Shown: in pieces, positions 45,551-54,845 of the stretch | How positions within the stretch are numbered: position 1 is the stretch's first letter | How the letters are laid out: every line of letters begins with the position of its first letter | Assembly (NCBI RefSeq): GCF_900639865.1 | Contig: NZ_CAAAHX010000002.1 | Coordinates: forward strand, 1-64,000 | From: Legionella gresilensis | GTDB taxonomy: Bacteria; Pseudomonadota; Gammaproteobacteria; Legionellales; Legionellaceae | DNA length: 64,000 nucleotides | Reading direction: 5' to 3' | The notes under the pieces: model-generated | The model's input: the letters and a program-made list of their open reading frames with translations, nothing else | What the model was told of the DNA's origin: nothing | The model's database searches: none | Translations under genes and position numbers: made by a program

Positions 45551-48178
45551 ATGAAAAGCTCTGAAATTAGACAAGCATTTTTTGATTTTTTTACAACAAA
45601 AAATCACCAGTTAGTTCCTTCTAGTTCACTTGTTCCTATCAATGATCCAACCTTATTATTTACTAATGCCGGTATGGTTCAGTTTAAAGAAATTTTTTTA
45701 GGTCTTGAGTCTAGGCTTTATACGCGTGCGGTAAGTGCGCAGCGTTGTGTACGGGCAGGTGGTAAACATAATGATCTTGAAAATGTAGGTTACACAGCAA
45801 GGCACCATACATTTTTTGAAATGCTTGGTAATTTTAGTTTTGGTGATTATTTTAAGCGCGAAGCAATTCAATATGCGTGGGAATTTTTAACTAACGTTTT
45901 AAAGCTTCCTAAAGAAAAACTATGGATTACTGTTTACTTAAATGATGATGAAGCAGCTAATATTTGGCTCAATGAAATTGGTATTTCGCCTAATCAGTTT
46001 TCACGTTGTGGTGAAAAGGATAATTTTTGGTCAATGGGGGAAACAGGTCCTTGTGGCCCTTGCACAGAAATTTTTTATGATCATGGCCCAGATATTCCTG
46101 GAGGGCCCCCAGGAACTCCTGAAGCGGATGGCGATCGTTACATAGAAATCTGGAATTTAGTGTTTATGCAATTTAACCGAGATAAGACGGGCGATTTGCA
46201 TCCTTTACCAAAGCCTTCTGTTGATACAGGCATGGGATTAGAGCGAATTGCCGCTGTTGTTCAAGGTGTACATAATAATTATGAGATAGATAGTTTCCAA
46301 CATATTATACAAGCTATTACTGCATTATTACCTTCAGTTAAAACTAGTCACCCTGTTTTTGGTTTATTACCCTCCGTTGACGCCAATCATCCTTCTTTAA
46401 AGGTTATTGCTGATCATATTCGAGCTTGCGCGTTTTTAATTGCTGACGGCGTTTTACCTAGTAATGAAGGACGAGGTTATGTACTACGACGTATTATTCG
46501 TCGTGCTGTACGTCACGGCAGTAAATTAAATTTACCGTTGCCTTTCTTTTATAAATTAGTTAATCCGCTCATTGAAGTAATGGGGGCAGCTTATCCAGAG
46601 TTAGTGGCTAATAGAGAGCAAATTGAACGTGTTCTTATCCAAGAAGAAAACCAATTTGAAAAAACACTAGAGCAAGGTTTGCGCTTATTACAAGATCAAA
46701 TACAGGGTTTAAATACGAAAGAGATTCCGGGTGAGGTTGCCTTTAAACTGTATGATACTTATGGATTCCCTTTTGATCTAACGCAAGATATTGCTCGTGA
46801 ACAAAACCTTGTAGTCGATGTTGAAGGCTTTAATCATTGCATGCAGCAGCAGCGGAAATTATCACAATCAGCTAGTCAATTTACAGCGGATTATTCAAGC
46901 GTACATATTCAGGAGGAATCCTCTAATTTTCATGGTTACGATAGTGATCATATGGATAGCAAAATTTTAGCTATCTTACATGAGGATCAGAAGAGCAAAC
47001 AGTTAACAGAAGGGCAAAAGGGCGCAATTATTCTCGATAACACACCCTTTTATGCAGAAAGTGGTGGCCAGGTAGGCGATCAAGGTTATCTAATGAGTGC
47101 TGAGGGGCGTTTTCAAGTAATTGATACGCAACGCTTTGGCCAAGCTATTGTACATTACGGTAAAATCTTAGAAGGTCAGTTAAGTGTTGGTGAGGATATA
47201 AAAGCCGAAGTTGATATCGAGCGTCGTAATGCCATCCGTTTAAATCATACAGCAACTCATCTTTTGCATGCTGCGCTTAAAAATGTTGTTGGTTCTCATG
47301 TACAACAGAAAGGATCATTAGTTGATGCAAGTCGAGCTCGTTTCGATTTTTCTCATTTTGAGCCTTTAACTAACGATCAACTCCAACAATTAGAAATTTT
47401 GGTTAATAATAAAATAAGAGAAAATATAGAAGTTGCTACTCACCATATGTCACTTGATGATGCTAAAAAAAGCGGTGCTGAAGCTTTATTTGGTGAAAAG
47501 TATAGCGATGAAGTAAGAGTTTTATCTGTAGGTGATTTCTCGAAAGAGTTATGCGGTGGAACGCATGTCAAGCGAACAGGTGATATTGGCCTTTTTAAAA
47601 TTATCTCTGAATATGGTATTGCAAGTGGTGTAAGAAGAATTGAAGTTATGACCGGTGCCCATGCCCTGGAATGGACTAATCAACAACTTCAACAATTCGA
47701 AGTGATAGCCCAACGTTTTAAAGTAAATACCGATAAAGTAATTAATAAAGTGGATCAGTTTTTACAAGACTTTAAGCAGCAAGAAAAAGAAATAACAAAA
47801 TTACAGGCAAAGCTTGCAGCAAATCAAGGTAGTGAGTTAACTAAAGAAATAGAAAAAATAGGTGATGTGAGCTTATTAATCAAACAACTTGATATGGATA
47901 ATCAAAGTTTACGTACTACACTTGATCAATTAAAAGGTAGTCTTAATAATGCTGTGATTGTTTTATATGTAATTGACGGGCAGCGAATTAATGTTGTTGC
48001 AGGATTAAGTAAAAGTTTAATTGAGCGTAAGCTATCAGCGGTAACGTTAGTTAAGCTTTTGTGCGGCAAAGGAGGCGGCAGAGATGATATGGCGCAAGGA
48101 GGAGGCCAGGTTCCAGAAGATCTTGCTACCAAAGTCAATGAAATCAAAGCAACAGTTGCAGCACAAATAATAAAATAA
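45551..48178 (+). CDS. alaS: Alanyl-tRNA synthetase
   Basis: Charges tRNA-Ala. 875 residues, standard. The class II core has LVPSSSLVPINDPTLLFTNA, RHHTFFEMLGNFSFGDYFK and DTGMGLERI. The editing domain has NHTATHLLHAAL and the metal ligands in ELCGGTHVKRTGD. The C-Ala/oligomerisation domain follows (coiled coil about 715-800, then GKGGGRDDMAQGGG at the end). Complete, with the start ATG at the beginning of the conserved MKSSEIRQAFFDFF. Placed after recA-recX, as in many gammaproteobacteria. Confidence 0.96.
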   Translation: MKSSEIRQAFFDFFTTKNHQLVPSSSLVPINDPTLLFTNAGMVQFKEIFLGLESRLYTRAVSAQRCVRAGGKHNDLENVGYTARHHTFFEMLGNFSFGDYFKREAIQYAWEFLTNVLKLPKEKLWITVYLNDDEAANIWLNEIGISPNQFSRCGEKDNFWSMGETGPCGPCTEIFYDHGPDIPGGPPGTPEADGDRYIEIWNLVFMQFNRDKTGDLHPLPKPSVDTGMGLERIAAVVQGVHNNYEIDSFQHIIQAITALLPSVKTSHPVFGLLPSVDANHPSLKVIADHIRACAFLIADGVLPSNEGRGYVLRRIIRRAVRHGSKLNLPLPFFYKLVNPLIEVMGAAYPELVANREQIERVLIQEENQFEKTLEQGLRLLQDQIQGLNTKEIPGEVAFKLYDTYGFPFDLTQDIAREQNLVVDVEGFNHCMQQQRKLSQSASQFTADYSSVHIQEESSNFHGYDSDHMDSKILAILHEDQKSKQLTEGQKGAIILDNTPFYAESGGQVGDQGYLMSAEGRFQVIDTQRFGQAIVHYGKILEGQLSVGEDIKAEVDIERRNAIRLNHTATHLLHAALKNVVGSHVQQKGSLVDASRARFDFSHFEPLTNDQLQQLEILVNNKIRENIEVATHHMSLDDAKKSGAEALFGEKYSDEVRVLSVGDFSKELCGGTHVKRTGDIGLFKIISEYGIASGVRRIEVMTGAHALEWTNQQLQQFEVIAQRFKVNTDKVINKVDQFLQDFKQQEKEITKLQAKLAANQGSELTKEIEKIGDVSLLIKQLDMDNQSLRTTLDQLKGSLNNAVIVLYVIDGQRINVVAGLSKSLIERKLSAVTLVKLLCGKGGGRDDMAQGGGQVPEDLATKVNEIKATVAAQIIK

Positions 48179-48188
48179 AGGGTATTAA

Positions 48189-48581
48189 ATGAAGGGATTC
48201 ATAAGCGAGTTTAAACAATTTGCCATGCGCGGCAATGTCGTTGACTTAGCAGTTGCAGTCGTTATCGGCAGCGCATTTAGTAAAATAGTGTCATCGCTAG
48301 TCGATGGCATTATTATGCCTTCTATTGGCTTGTTGCTAGGTGGTATCAATATTACCAATAAAGTGTTTAGAATAGGACAGGCCGTTATTAAATGGGGCGC
48401 TTTCCTGCAATCTGTTTTTGATTTTACCTTAATTGCACTTGCTATATTCATCGTTATTAAGTTCATTAATCTTTTACAACAAAGAAAAGAAGAAACCCAT
48501 ACCGACCTTAGTACGCAGGATAAAATTTTATTAGAGATTAAAGAATTGTTAGCTGAGAATCTTAATAAAAAGAATAATTAA
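48189..48581 (+). CDS. mscL: Large-conductance mechanosensitive channel
   Basis: Opens under membrane tension to release solutes on hypo-osmotic shock. 130 residues with the MscL N-terminus (FKQFAMRGNVVDLAVAVVIG, then SAFSKIVSSLVDGIIMP), two transmembrane helices (about 15-45 and 75-100) and a C-terminal charged helix (ILLEIKELLAENL). The start is 10 bases after the alaS stop, with AAAGGG upstream, so it is likely in the alaS transcript. Confidence 0.95.
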   Translation: MKGFISEFKQFAMRGNVVDLAVAVVIGSAFSKIVSSLVDGIIMPSIGLLLGGINITNKVFRIGQAVIKWGAFLQSVFDFTLIALAIFIVIKFINLLQQRKEETHTDLSTQDKILLEIKELLAENLNKKNN

Positions 48582-49177
48582 GTCTAGTTGGAATTCATTA
48601 CAGGCCTAATCGCTATATTTTAAGTATTCACGCTTAGTTGGCTTTATAATTAAATATAAGTATTTAGCCAACTCTATACGAGTTGTCTCGGCATCTAGAA
48701 AATATTAATCAGTAGTTAAATTCTTCCATAAAATACACCATCTACCGCCTACGAATCATAACTTGTTCACACTATCGACTACTGTTCGCGGTATCTAGGA
48801 AATATTAATCAGTTGCATATTTTTTGGAATATGTTTCCTTTACAAATTCAGATTAATCTTTGAAAAAAGATTGGTTGCTATGAGTTAATTTCGACATTGC
48901 TTGGATGCCGCGAACGAGTCGCGGCACGTAGATAAGAAGAAATAATTTACCGTATATAAGCTAATATAGCAGTAGCTGGAGTGAAACGAAGTGAAATCCG
49001 TATTCAACTACTAGTAAGCAATAAAGTCTGCAATGTTAAAGACTCCTGACTTGTTTATTAGATCTAGAAATTTTTAATTAACTTGAGTTGATCTCTAGTA
49101 AATAAGCAAAAAAGATTAATAGCTTTTATGCTAATTCTCTTAATATAATGCAATAAATTAAATAATAAAAAATAATT
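48582..49177. other. Intergenic region with repeat sequences
   Basis: TCTAGAAAATATTAATCAGT near 48694 and TCTAGGAAATATTAATCAGT near 48795 repeat directly about 100 bases apart. At 48907-48925 GCCGCGAACGAGTCGCGGC is a 7-bp stem-loop, followed by ACGTAGAT, the same family as the element at 26188 and (inverted) at about 61005. No gene supported. Confidence 0.45.
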
Positions 49178-50329
49178 ATGCCTCAGTTAGATAAATATCC
49201 TATCGCCGACCTGCATTCCTCTGGATTCATAGAGGTTACAAAAGACAACTTTATCTATTATGAACAGCGAGGTAACCCTAATGGGCCTGCTGTTGTTTAT
49301 AATCATGGCGGGCCTGGTGGTGCTTGTGCCCCTAAATGTAGTCAATGGTTTGATCCTAAGCACTATAATATTATTCTCTATGATCAACGCGGTACCGGCC
49401 AATCGAAACCTTCCGTTGCCAATCAAACAGCTCATCCCAAACAATTTAGTGATTTAACTATTGATGATATGGCGCAAGATCTTGATAAGTTAAGACAATC
49501 TTTAAACATTAAGCAATGGTTAGTTTTTGGTGGCTCTTGGGGCTCAACCCTTTCTCTATATTATGCTGCAAAATATCCGCAGCATATTACAGGCCTTATC
49601 ATTTACGGTATTTTCTTAAACACCATTGAAGAGATGGATGTTTATTATAATGAAAAATTATTTAAAGAGCGTTTTCCCGAACTTGGCCCAGAAGCATTTG
49701 ATATTTTAGTTTCATATGCTCGTTTAAAAGGATTTAATGTAGATACTAATTCTTCCCAAAGCTTTGTAGAAACATATTACCAGCTTTGTGTTAACGAAAA
49801 TGATTCTGCCGCCCAATATTTATGGACTGCGTTTGAAGATTTTAATGATAATCCAAGCAAAGAAACATTAGAAAATTTAAGAACCATTCCAGAGAAGATA
49901 GAACCTATTGAAAGAACGCTTGCTGTTTTTGAAAGCACTCTTTTTAGGCAAGCTTACAAGGGATTAAATCTTTTAAGTGAAGCACTATTAGTAAATCTTA
50001 AAAATATTGATATGCGCATTGTTCAGGGCGCTGAAGATACAGAAGCGCCACCCATTTTTGCGCAGAAACTAATAGACGCCTTATTAACAATAAAGCCTAA
50101 CTTATGGTACCGGTTCGTCGATGGCAAACATGATCCAAATTCTTCTAATGAATTAGTTCAAACCCTAATTAATTGTACAGATGATTTTAAAAACAAACCT
50201 AATTCGCTTGAAATTGAATCAAGTTTAAATTCGACTTCGCACTTAGTTAAACAGAGCATATTTGCTCAGCGTGAACCCGAAAAGAAAAGCGAAATCAGTG
50301 AAAAAGAAGATCAACTAACCTACGGGTAA
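49178..50329 (+). CDS. Proline iminopeptidase-like alpha/beta hydrolase
   Basis: 383 residues, cytosolic. NHGGPGGACAPKCSQWFDP (oxyanion motif) and YDQRGTGQSKP are typical of the S33 proline iminopeptidase family, and GGSWGSTLSLYYAAKYP carries the nucleophile Ser. The catalytic acid is probably in QGAEDTEAPP and the His in DGKHDPN, although the GKHD context is unusual for the family. Expected to release N-terminal proline or act on related amides/esters. The last 50 residues (Ser/Asn/Glu-rich) extend beyond the fold. Confidence 0.82.
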   Translation: MPQLDKYPIADLHSSGFIEVTKDNFIYYEQRGNPNGPAVVYNHGGPGGACAPKCSQWFDPKHYNIILYDQRGTGQSKPSVANQTAHPKQFSDLTIDDMAQDLDKLRQSLNIKQWLVFGGSWGSTLSLYYAAKYPQHITGLIIYGIFLNTIEEMDVYYNEKLFKERFPELGPEAFDILVSYARLKGFNVDTNSSQSFVETYYQLCVNENDSAAQYLWTAFEDFNDNPSKETLENLRTIPEKIEPIERTLAVFESTLFRQAYKGLNLLSEALLVNLKNIDMRIVQGAEDTEAPPIFAQKLIDALLTIKPNLWYRFVDGKHDPNSSNELVQTLINCTDDFKNKPNSLEIESSLNSTSHLVKQSIFAQREPEKKSEISEKEDQLTYG

Positions 50330-50451
50330 CTTGAATTTCGTAGCTGAATTTTAAAAGAAAATTGGTTTATTTTAAATGATTGTTAATTTTAATATGCAAA
50401 ATAATTGACTTTGATATAATTGCGCCCATTTAAAAATGATTGGTAATTTTT

Positions 50452-51138
50452 ATGATTATTGCAGTTTTTTCTTTAGGACAATTTGTTTCATCAAAACTTG
50501 ATATTTTAAAATTAGGATTTGAAAATTGGTTCAAAGCGCAACATAAGGAAGTTTCAGGTGAGGCTGTTTGGCAATGGATGGCTAATAATCTAACCCCTTT
50601 ACGACTAGGAAATATTACAGTCAAACAATTTTGTGACCAATTTAATCAATACTTTCAAGTAGAGATATCTTTTACTGAATTTAATAAAATTTTTAACTCC
50701 ATGTGTGAGCTTGATAAAAGCTCATTAGAGCGGATTACAAAATTTAAAAATTTTTTAGATAGTCATAATGATGTGCAATTTGTACTTGTTTCACATACTA
50801 ATTATTCTCATTTAAATTATATTTTATCGCAGCTACAAAATATTTTGCCTGAAAATCAATCATTAATTATAAATGATGAGACTCATTGGTTAGTAGATGG
50901 AAAAATTCTATTTGCACCTTCAATGTCATCAAAATGTACAGAGCATTCCGATACATTGAAGTACGCAGTAGATAAACTTAAATTAGAGGAAAAGGATTCA
51001 ATCATTTCTTTTCTAAATACAATTAAAAAGTTTGAGCATCCTAATTTTAACTACATTGATCCTGGTAAAGATCTTGAAAAAGTAATGGAAGTAATTGAAA
51101 ACTTAGCCTCTATAAAAGAATTAGTTTATGCACTCTAG
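50452..51138 (+). CDS. HAD-like protein lacking the catalytic nucleophile
   Basis: About 228 residues. The order of segments resembles the YihX-type HAD phosphatases. IIAVFSLGQFVSS stands where FDLGNVIV normally holds the nucleophile Asp. Then comes a helical cap (TVKQFCDQFNQYFQVEISFTE), and FVLVSHTNYSHLNYIL stands where VLSNTN (motif II) is expected. The nucleophile Asp is Ser here and the second Asp is also lost, so phosphatase activity is unlikely. It may be a binding or regulatory relative. The TTG at 50440 is less likely than ATG 50452. No operon partner. Confidence 0.5.
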   Translation: MIIAVFSLGQFVSSKLDILKLGFENWFKAQHKEVSGEAVWQWMANNLTPLRLGNITVKQFCDQFNQYFQVEISFTEFNKIFNSMCELDKSSLERITKFKNFLDSHNDVQFVLVSHTNYSHLNYILSQLQNILPENQSLIINDETHWLVDGKILFAPSMSSKCTEHSDTLKYAVDKLKLEEKDSIISFLNTIKKFEHPNFNYIDPGKDLEKVMEVIENLASIKELVYAL

Positions 51139-51164
51139 GTGAAACATCTTATTTAAACCTCTTA

Positions 51165-52601
51165 CTATCGTTGTAAATTTGCTGCACCAATATGTAATGC
51201 TATGGCATTGTTAGGCTGAATATTAGCTGTAAAACGGCCGTTTGTATCTATTGTATATTGAGAGCCTGTGCAACCCTTATCATTTGTAAAATCAGCATGT
51301 AAAATATCGCAATAGACGCCAGCGGGTAGCGTTGATTGAAATGTCCTACTAAGTGTACTCGCTTCATGATTAATAACGATATAGCCTTTGTCACCACGAG
51401 CAAAAGCAATGGCTTGATAGCCATTTGACCACCAATTGGTTAAGGGCGCATCAGCAACTACATTACGAAAGTTGACCATATTAGCAATTTGTCTTCTTCT
51501 ATGTAGGCAAGTCCAGCCATCCTGAAAGCAGTCAATGACTTTACCTTCATTAGGAGGACCACTATTAAAATCTGAAAATTCATAACCAGAAAAAATATTA
51601 GGCGAACCATATGGATGAGCCAACATAAAGACATTAGCAAGAATATAATTGGTACCACTTTTATAATTTAAAGTGGAGCCATTGCGTTCTGTATCCCAGT
51701 TATCAATAAAAGTACGCGCCTTATTATGGGGTAGGTATCCCCAAGCTTCGCCAAAATTATTTAAATAACTTAACCGCTCTTGTTCAAACATTCTTTTTAA
51801 ATCGCGGCCATAGCGAAATTCATCAATAGAGCCAAGCTCAATATATTCATTGGGATGAATAGCTTCGCCTTCACCATAAATGACTTCTTGTACCCATATT
51901 TTATTAACATCAGTAAGTTTTGATTGAATTTGTTGCAAATCATGGGCTGAGATGTGTTTAGCTGCATCGATGCGAAAGCCATCTACACCATATTTAATTA
52001 ATTTACTTAAATACTCTGCAATTTTAGCCTGAACATAGGGACTACTGGTGTCTAAATCGGGAAGCCCACCTAATTCACAATTCTGTACGTCATAACGATT
52101 ACTATAATCTTTAATTTCAGAATGACAGTTATGGAAATCTTGTACTTGATAGTAACCGGGGTAGTCATATTTACTAAATACAGAACCGCCTACACCCACA
52201 CCTTTTTCTAACATGGACATATGATTAATAACTGTATCTACAATCACTTTAACACCTGCTGCATGACATTGAGCAATCATTATTTTAAAAGAAGCTTCAT
52301 CGCCCAAGCGGCTTATTAATCGATAGCTAACAGGTTGATAAGATGTCCACCATTGTGGGCCTTGAATATGCTCTTGAGGTGGCGAAATCTCTACATAACC
52401 ATAGCCTAAAGGGCCTAAGGTTGTTTTACATTCTTTCGCGATTGAATCAAAACGCCATTGAAACAGTGTTACCGTTACATCCTTTTGGTTATTTGCTAGG
52501 GCATCAAAATTTAGACTAAGAAGTGATAAAAAAACAACTAGAAGATTTAAAAGATGCAGTTTCTCAAAATTTAATTCAAATCCTTTTAAAGCAGAAATCA
52601 T
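51165..52601 (-). CDS. Secreted alpha-amylase (GH13)
   Basis: Hydrolyses alpha-1,4-glucans such as starch or glycogen. 478 residues with a signal peptide (LHLLNLLVVFLSLLSLNFDALA). The GH13 regions are readable: I DTVINHM, II GFRIDAAKH with the nucleophile Asp, III WVQEVIYGE with the acid Glu, and IV FIDNWDTERNG with the third Asp. Region IV has Trp where His is usual in many members. The catalytic domain is followed by a short beta-sandwich domain C. It is expected to be exported and could act on host glycogen. Single transcription unit. Confidence 0.92.
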   Translation of the reverse strand: MISALKGFELNFEKLHLLNLLVVFLSLLSLNFDALANNQKDVTVTLFQWRFDSIAKECKTTLGPLGYGYVEISPPQEHIQGPQWWTSYQPVSYRLISRLGDEASFKIMIAQCHAAGVKVIVDTVINHMSMLEKGVGVGGSVFSKYDYPGYYQVQDFHNCHSEIKDYSNRYDVQNCELGGLPDLDTSSPYVQAKIAEYLSKLIKYGVDGFRIDAAKHISAHDLQQIQSKLTDVNKIWVQEVIYGEGEAIHPNEYIELGSIDEFRYGRDLKRMFEQERLSYLNNFGEAWGYLPHNKARTFIDNWDTERNGSTLNYKSGTNYILANVFMLAHPYGSPNIFSGYEFSDFNSGPPNEGKVIDCFQDGWTCLHRRRQIANMVNFRNVVADAPLTNWWSNGYQAIAFARGDKGYIVINHEASTLSRTFQSTLPAGVYCDILHADFTNDKGCTGSQYTIDTNGRFTANIQPNNAIALHIGAANLQR

Positions 52602-52756
52602 TAAGTCTATCCAAGCTTAATAAAATAACAATTTTACCCATTTTTGCTTTAATGATAAAGAGTTACAAATTATGCAATTGTTGTTTATATTTGAACGGTC
52701 TATACTAATTTAGGTCAACAAAATTAGGGAAGAGCCCCATTTAAAAGGAGCTTTAT

Positions 52757-53929
52757 ATGGATATAAATTTTATGGATTTGTTGCAAGAGAAATCCTCGCC
52801 ACTTAATAAACAGTATTTTACATGGCGAGAATTAGGCGGTATGCCAATTAGTAAACTGGATGATGATGCCTTTACTCGCATTAGGATTATTTTGCTAAAT
52901 GGCATAGAATTAGATGCGTTACGGCTTAAGCACTTTGGTGCCCGCTTTCACCGCAGCTTACAATTACCTCTTGCCGAAGTGCGTCGGGTTGAGCAGCATC
53001 AGGCAACCATGATAAATTGGCTTCTTTCTGCTGATCATTCACCGCTTGAAATAACCATTGCTTATGAGCAAGTTGCTATTGAAGTGACTGCAGCTGTTGC
53101 TCAAAATGAACCCGATCCTTATCAAGCCCAGACTTATCGCTTTGGCTTATTAGAAGATTTTGATCATCTTTATCGCTATTCAGCCTTGTTAGATAGGCTA
53201 GAAGGCAAGGATGCAAATAATATTCTTCAAGGTTATACAGACATTGTTCCAGGCCGTCCAACAACGTTTCATCATCGAGCGCCAATTAATGATCTACGTT
53301 CGCCTTATGATAAAGATAAAGCGGCGTTAATAACCAAGCTGCATGCTACGATGATTACAGCAGCTGAATATCAGACTCATGATTATTATATGAATATCGG
53401 GCCTACATTCGCAGATCCCATCGCGCGCCAATTGTATGCTGAAATAGCTTCAGTAGAAGAGCAACATGTAACGCAGTATGGTTCTTTAATGGATACTAGA
53501 GAATCATTCATAGAAAAATGGATTCTTCATGAAGCTGCTGAAATTTATAATTACATTTCTTGTGTTGAACAAGAAACCAATAGTCGTATTAAGAAAATAT
53601 GGGAACGCTTCTTAGATTATGAAATTACCCATCTAAAAATTGCTTGTGATTTATTTAAGCAACATGAGAATCGAGATCCCGCTGAAATTCTAGCTGATAA
53701 ATTACCAATGATGATTAAGTTTAAGAGCCAGCGAGACTTTGTCCGTAAAGTATTAGCAGCTGAAGTAGATTTACGTACAGATGGCGTTAATTATGTTAAA
53801 CGTGATAAAGAAAATGTCGATTCCTTAACTTACCGTAAACATTATAATGCAGACGGTGTACCTGCTGAAATTGTATCTGCAGGCTATAACTGGCAACCTG
53901 GAACTGAGTTGAACCGCCCAACTATCTAA
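52757..53929 (+). CDS. Ferritin-like four-helix protein, large
   Basis: 390 residues. Two ferritin-like bundles are suggested: the first near 90-165 (RRVEQHQATMINWLLSA, FDHLYRYSALLDRLEG), the second near 195-305 with IASVEEQHVTQYGSLMD and LDYEITHLKIACDLFKQHE, both of the E-x2-H type used for di-iron sites. The remaining N- and C-terminal parts are specific. AAAGGAG supports the ATG at 52757. The next gene, 9 bases downstream, encodes another ferritin-like protein, so the two may function together in iron handling or oxidative stress. Confidence 0.75.
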   Translation: MDINFMDLLQEKSSPLNKQYFTWRELGGMPISKLDDDAFTRIRIILLNGIELDALRLKHFGARFHRSLQLPLAEVRRVEQHQATMINWLLSADHSPLEITIAYEQVAIEVTAAVAQNEPDPYQAQTYRFGLLEDFDHLYRYSALLDRLEGKDANNILQGYTDIVPGRPTTFHHRAPINDLRSPYDKDKAALITKLHATMITAAEYQTHDYYMNIGPTFADPIARQLYAEIASVEEQHVTQYGSLMDTRESFIEKWILHEAAEIYNYISCVEQETNSRIKKIWERFLDYEITHLKIACDLFKQHENRDPAEILADKLPMMIKFKSQRDFVRKVLAAEVDLRTDGVNYVKRDKENVDSLTYRKHYNADGVPAEIVSAGYNWQPGTELNRPTI

Positions 53930-53938
53930 GGAGTTATT

Positions 53939-54643
53939 ATGGCTAAGACAGTCAATATGGGTATGAATCATACTGGTACACAAATGTCACCCATGGATAC
54001 AAAACGTTTATTAGACTATGTAAAAAAGCATCCCGCCGATATAAAAGGCAATGAAAGTGCATTAACTAAAGAACGTACCAACATGACTTCAGAAAAAAAC
54101 GTTTTAGGAACTATTCCACTACCTGGATCAGCAAAAGGGGCAATTAAAACTGGGGTAGATAAGTTATTGGGAAATCAACCTGAATTAATAATCGATAAAT
54201 TAGGGGAACGTTTAGCGTATGAGCGGGGTGGCGTTAGGCTTTATGAGGCAGCGATTGCCAAAGCAAAAGCATTTAAACAAACTAAATTAGTGAAAGAATT
54301 ACAGCATATTCGTGATGAAGAGGAAGAGCATATGTTTTTGCTTATCGATACCTTAAAAAAGCTGGGGGCTGATCCAACAGTAATGACGCCTAGCGCTGAT
54401 GTAGTTGGGGTGATTGCTCAAGGGCCAATGCAAGTTTTAACTGATCCGCGTACTAATATGGCGCATTGCTTAAATGCATTGCTAACACTCGAACTTGCTG
54501 ATAATGCCGCTTGGGAATTATTAATTGATTTACTTAAAGACAGTAACAAGACAGATATTGCCAAGCAATTTCAAAAAGCCTTTTTACAAGAACAAGAACA
54601 CCTCAAAATAATAAAAAACTTTTATAAAAAATTACTTAATTAA
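53939..54643 (+). CDS. Ferritin-like protein, second of pair
   Basis: 234 residues. The N-terminal 80 are unlike ferritins and polar. From about 95 there is a four-helix bundle with ERLAYERGGVRLYEAAI, LQHIRDEEEEHMFLL, ALLTLELADNAAWEL and FLQEQEHLKIIKNF, giving the ExxH-type ligands of bacterioferritin/rubrerythrin-like families. The start is 9 bases after the previous gene, with GGAGTT upstream, so both are on one message. Confidence 0.75.
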   Translation: MAKTVNMGMNHTGTQMSPMDTKRLLDYVKKHPADIKGNESALTKERTNMTSEKNVLGTIPLPGSAKGAIKTGVDKLLGNQPELIIDKLGERLAYERGGVRLYEAAIAKAKAFKQTKLVKELQHIRDEEEEHMFLLIDTLKKLGADPTVMTPSADVVGVIAQGPMQVLTDPRTNMAHCLNALLTLELADNAAWELLIDLLKDSNKTDIAKQFQKAFLQEQEHLKIIKNFYKKLLN

Positions 54644-54659
54644 GTTATTAATCACATGT

Positions 54660-54770
54660 AGGTTGGGCTAAGCATCGCGCAGCCCAACAGTTTTCGTGAT
54701 AAGACGTGTAGCATTTTCCTGAATTGTTGGGCTGCACTTCGTTTAGTCCAACCTACGATAGCTATTAATT
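54660..54770. repeat. Inverted repeat, GTAGGTTGGGCTAA/TTAGTCCAACCTAC type
   Basis: GTAGGTTGGGCTAAGCATCG at about 54659 and CGTTTAGTCCAACCTACG at about 54738 are inverted copies; inside, CAGCCCAACA and TGTTGGGCTG also pair. The element is about 110 bp, has no coding capacity and lies just after the ferritin-like genes. The motif TTGTTGGGCTGC appears again near 60964. Confidence 0.6.
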
Positions 54771-54845
54771 AACCTGGGCCCGGGACCCCGGTTTCACTTC
54801 GTTGTACCCAGTCTACTTATTTTATTTTTAAATTTAATTAACTTA

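Noticed and set aside
49187-49444. 85-codon minus-strand ORF inside the iminopeptidase-like gene
   Set aside because: Antisense shadow of a gene with clear catalytic motifs.
52523-52708. 61-codon plus-strand ORF upstream of the ferritin-like genes
   Set aside because: Most of it is antisense to the amylase signal-peptide region, with no ribosome binding site.
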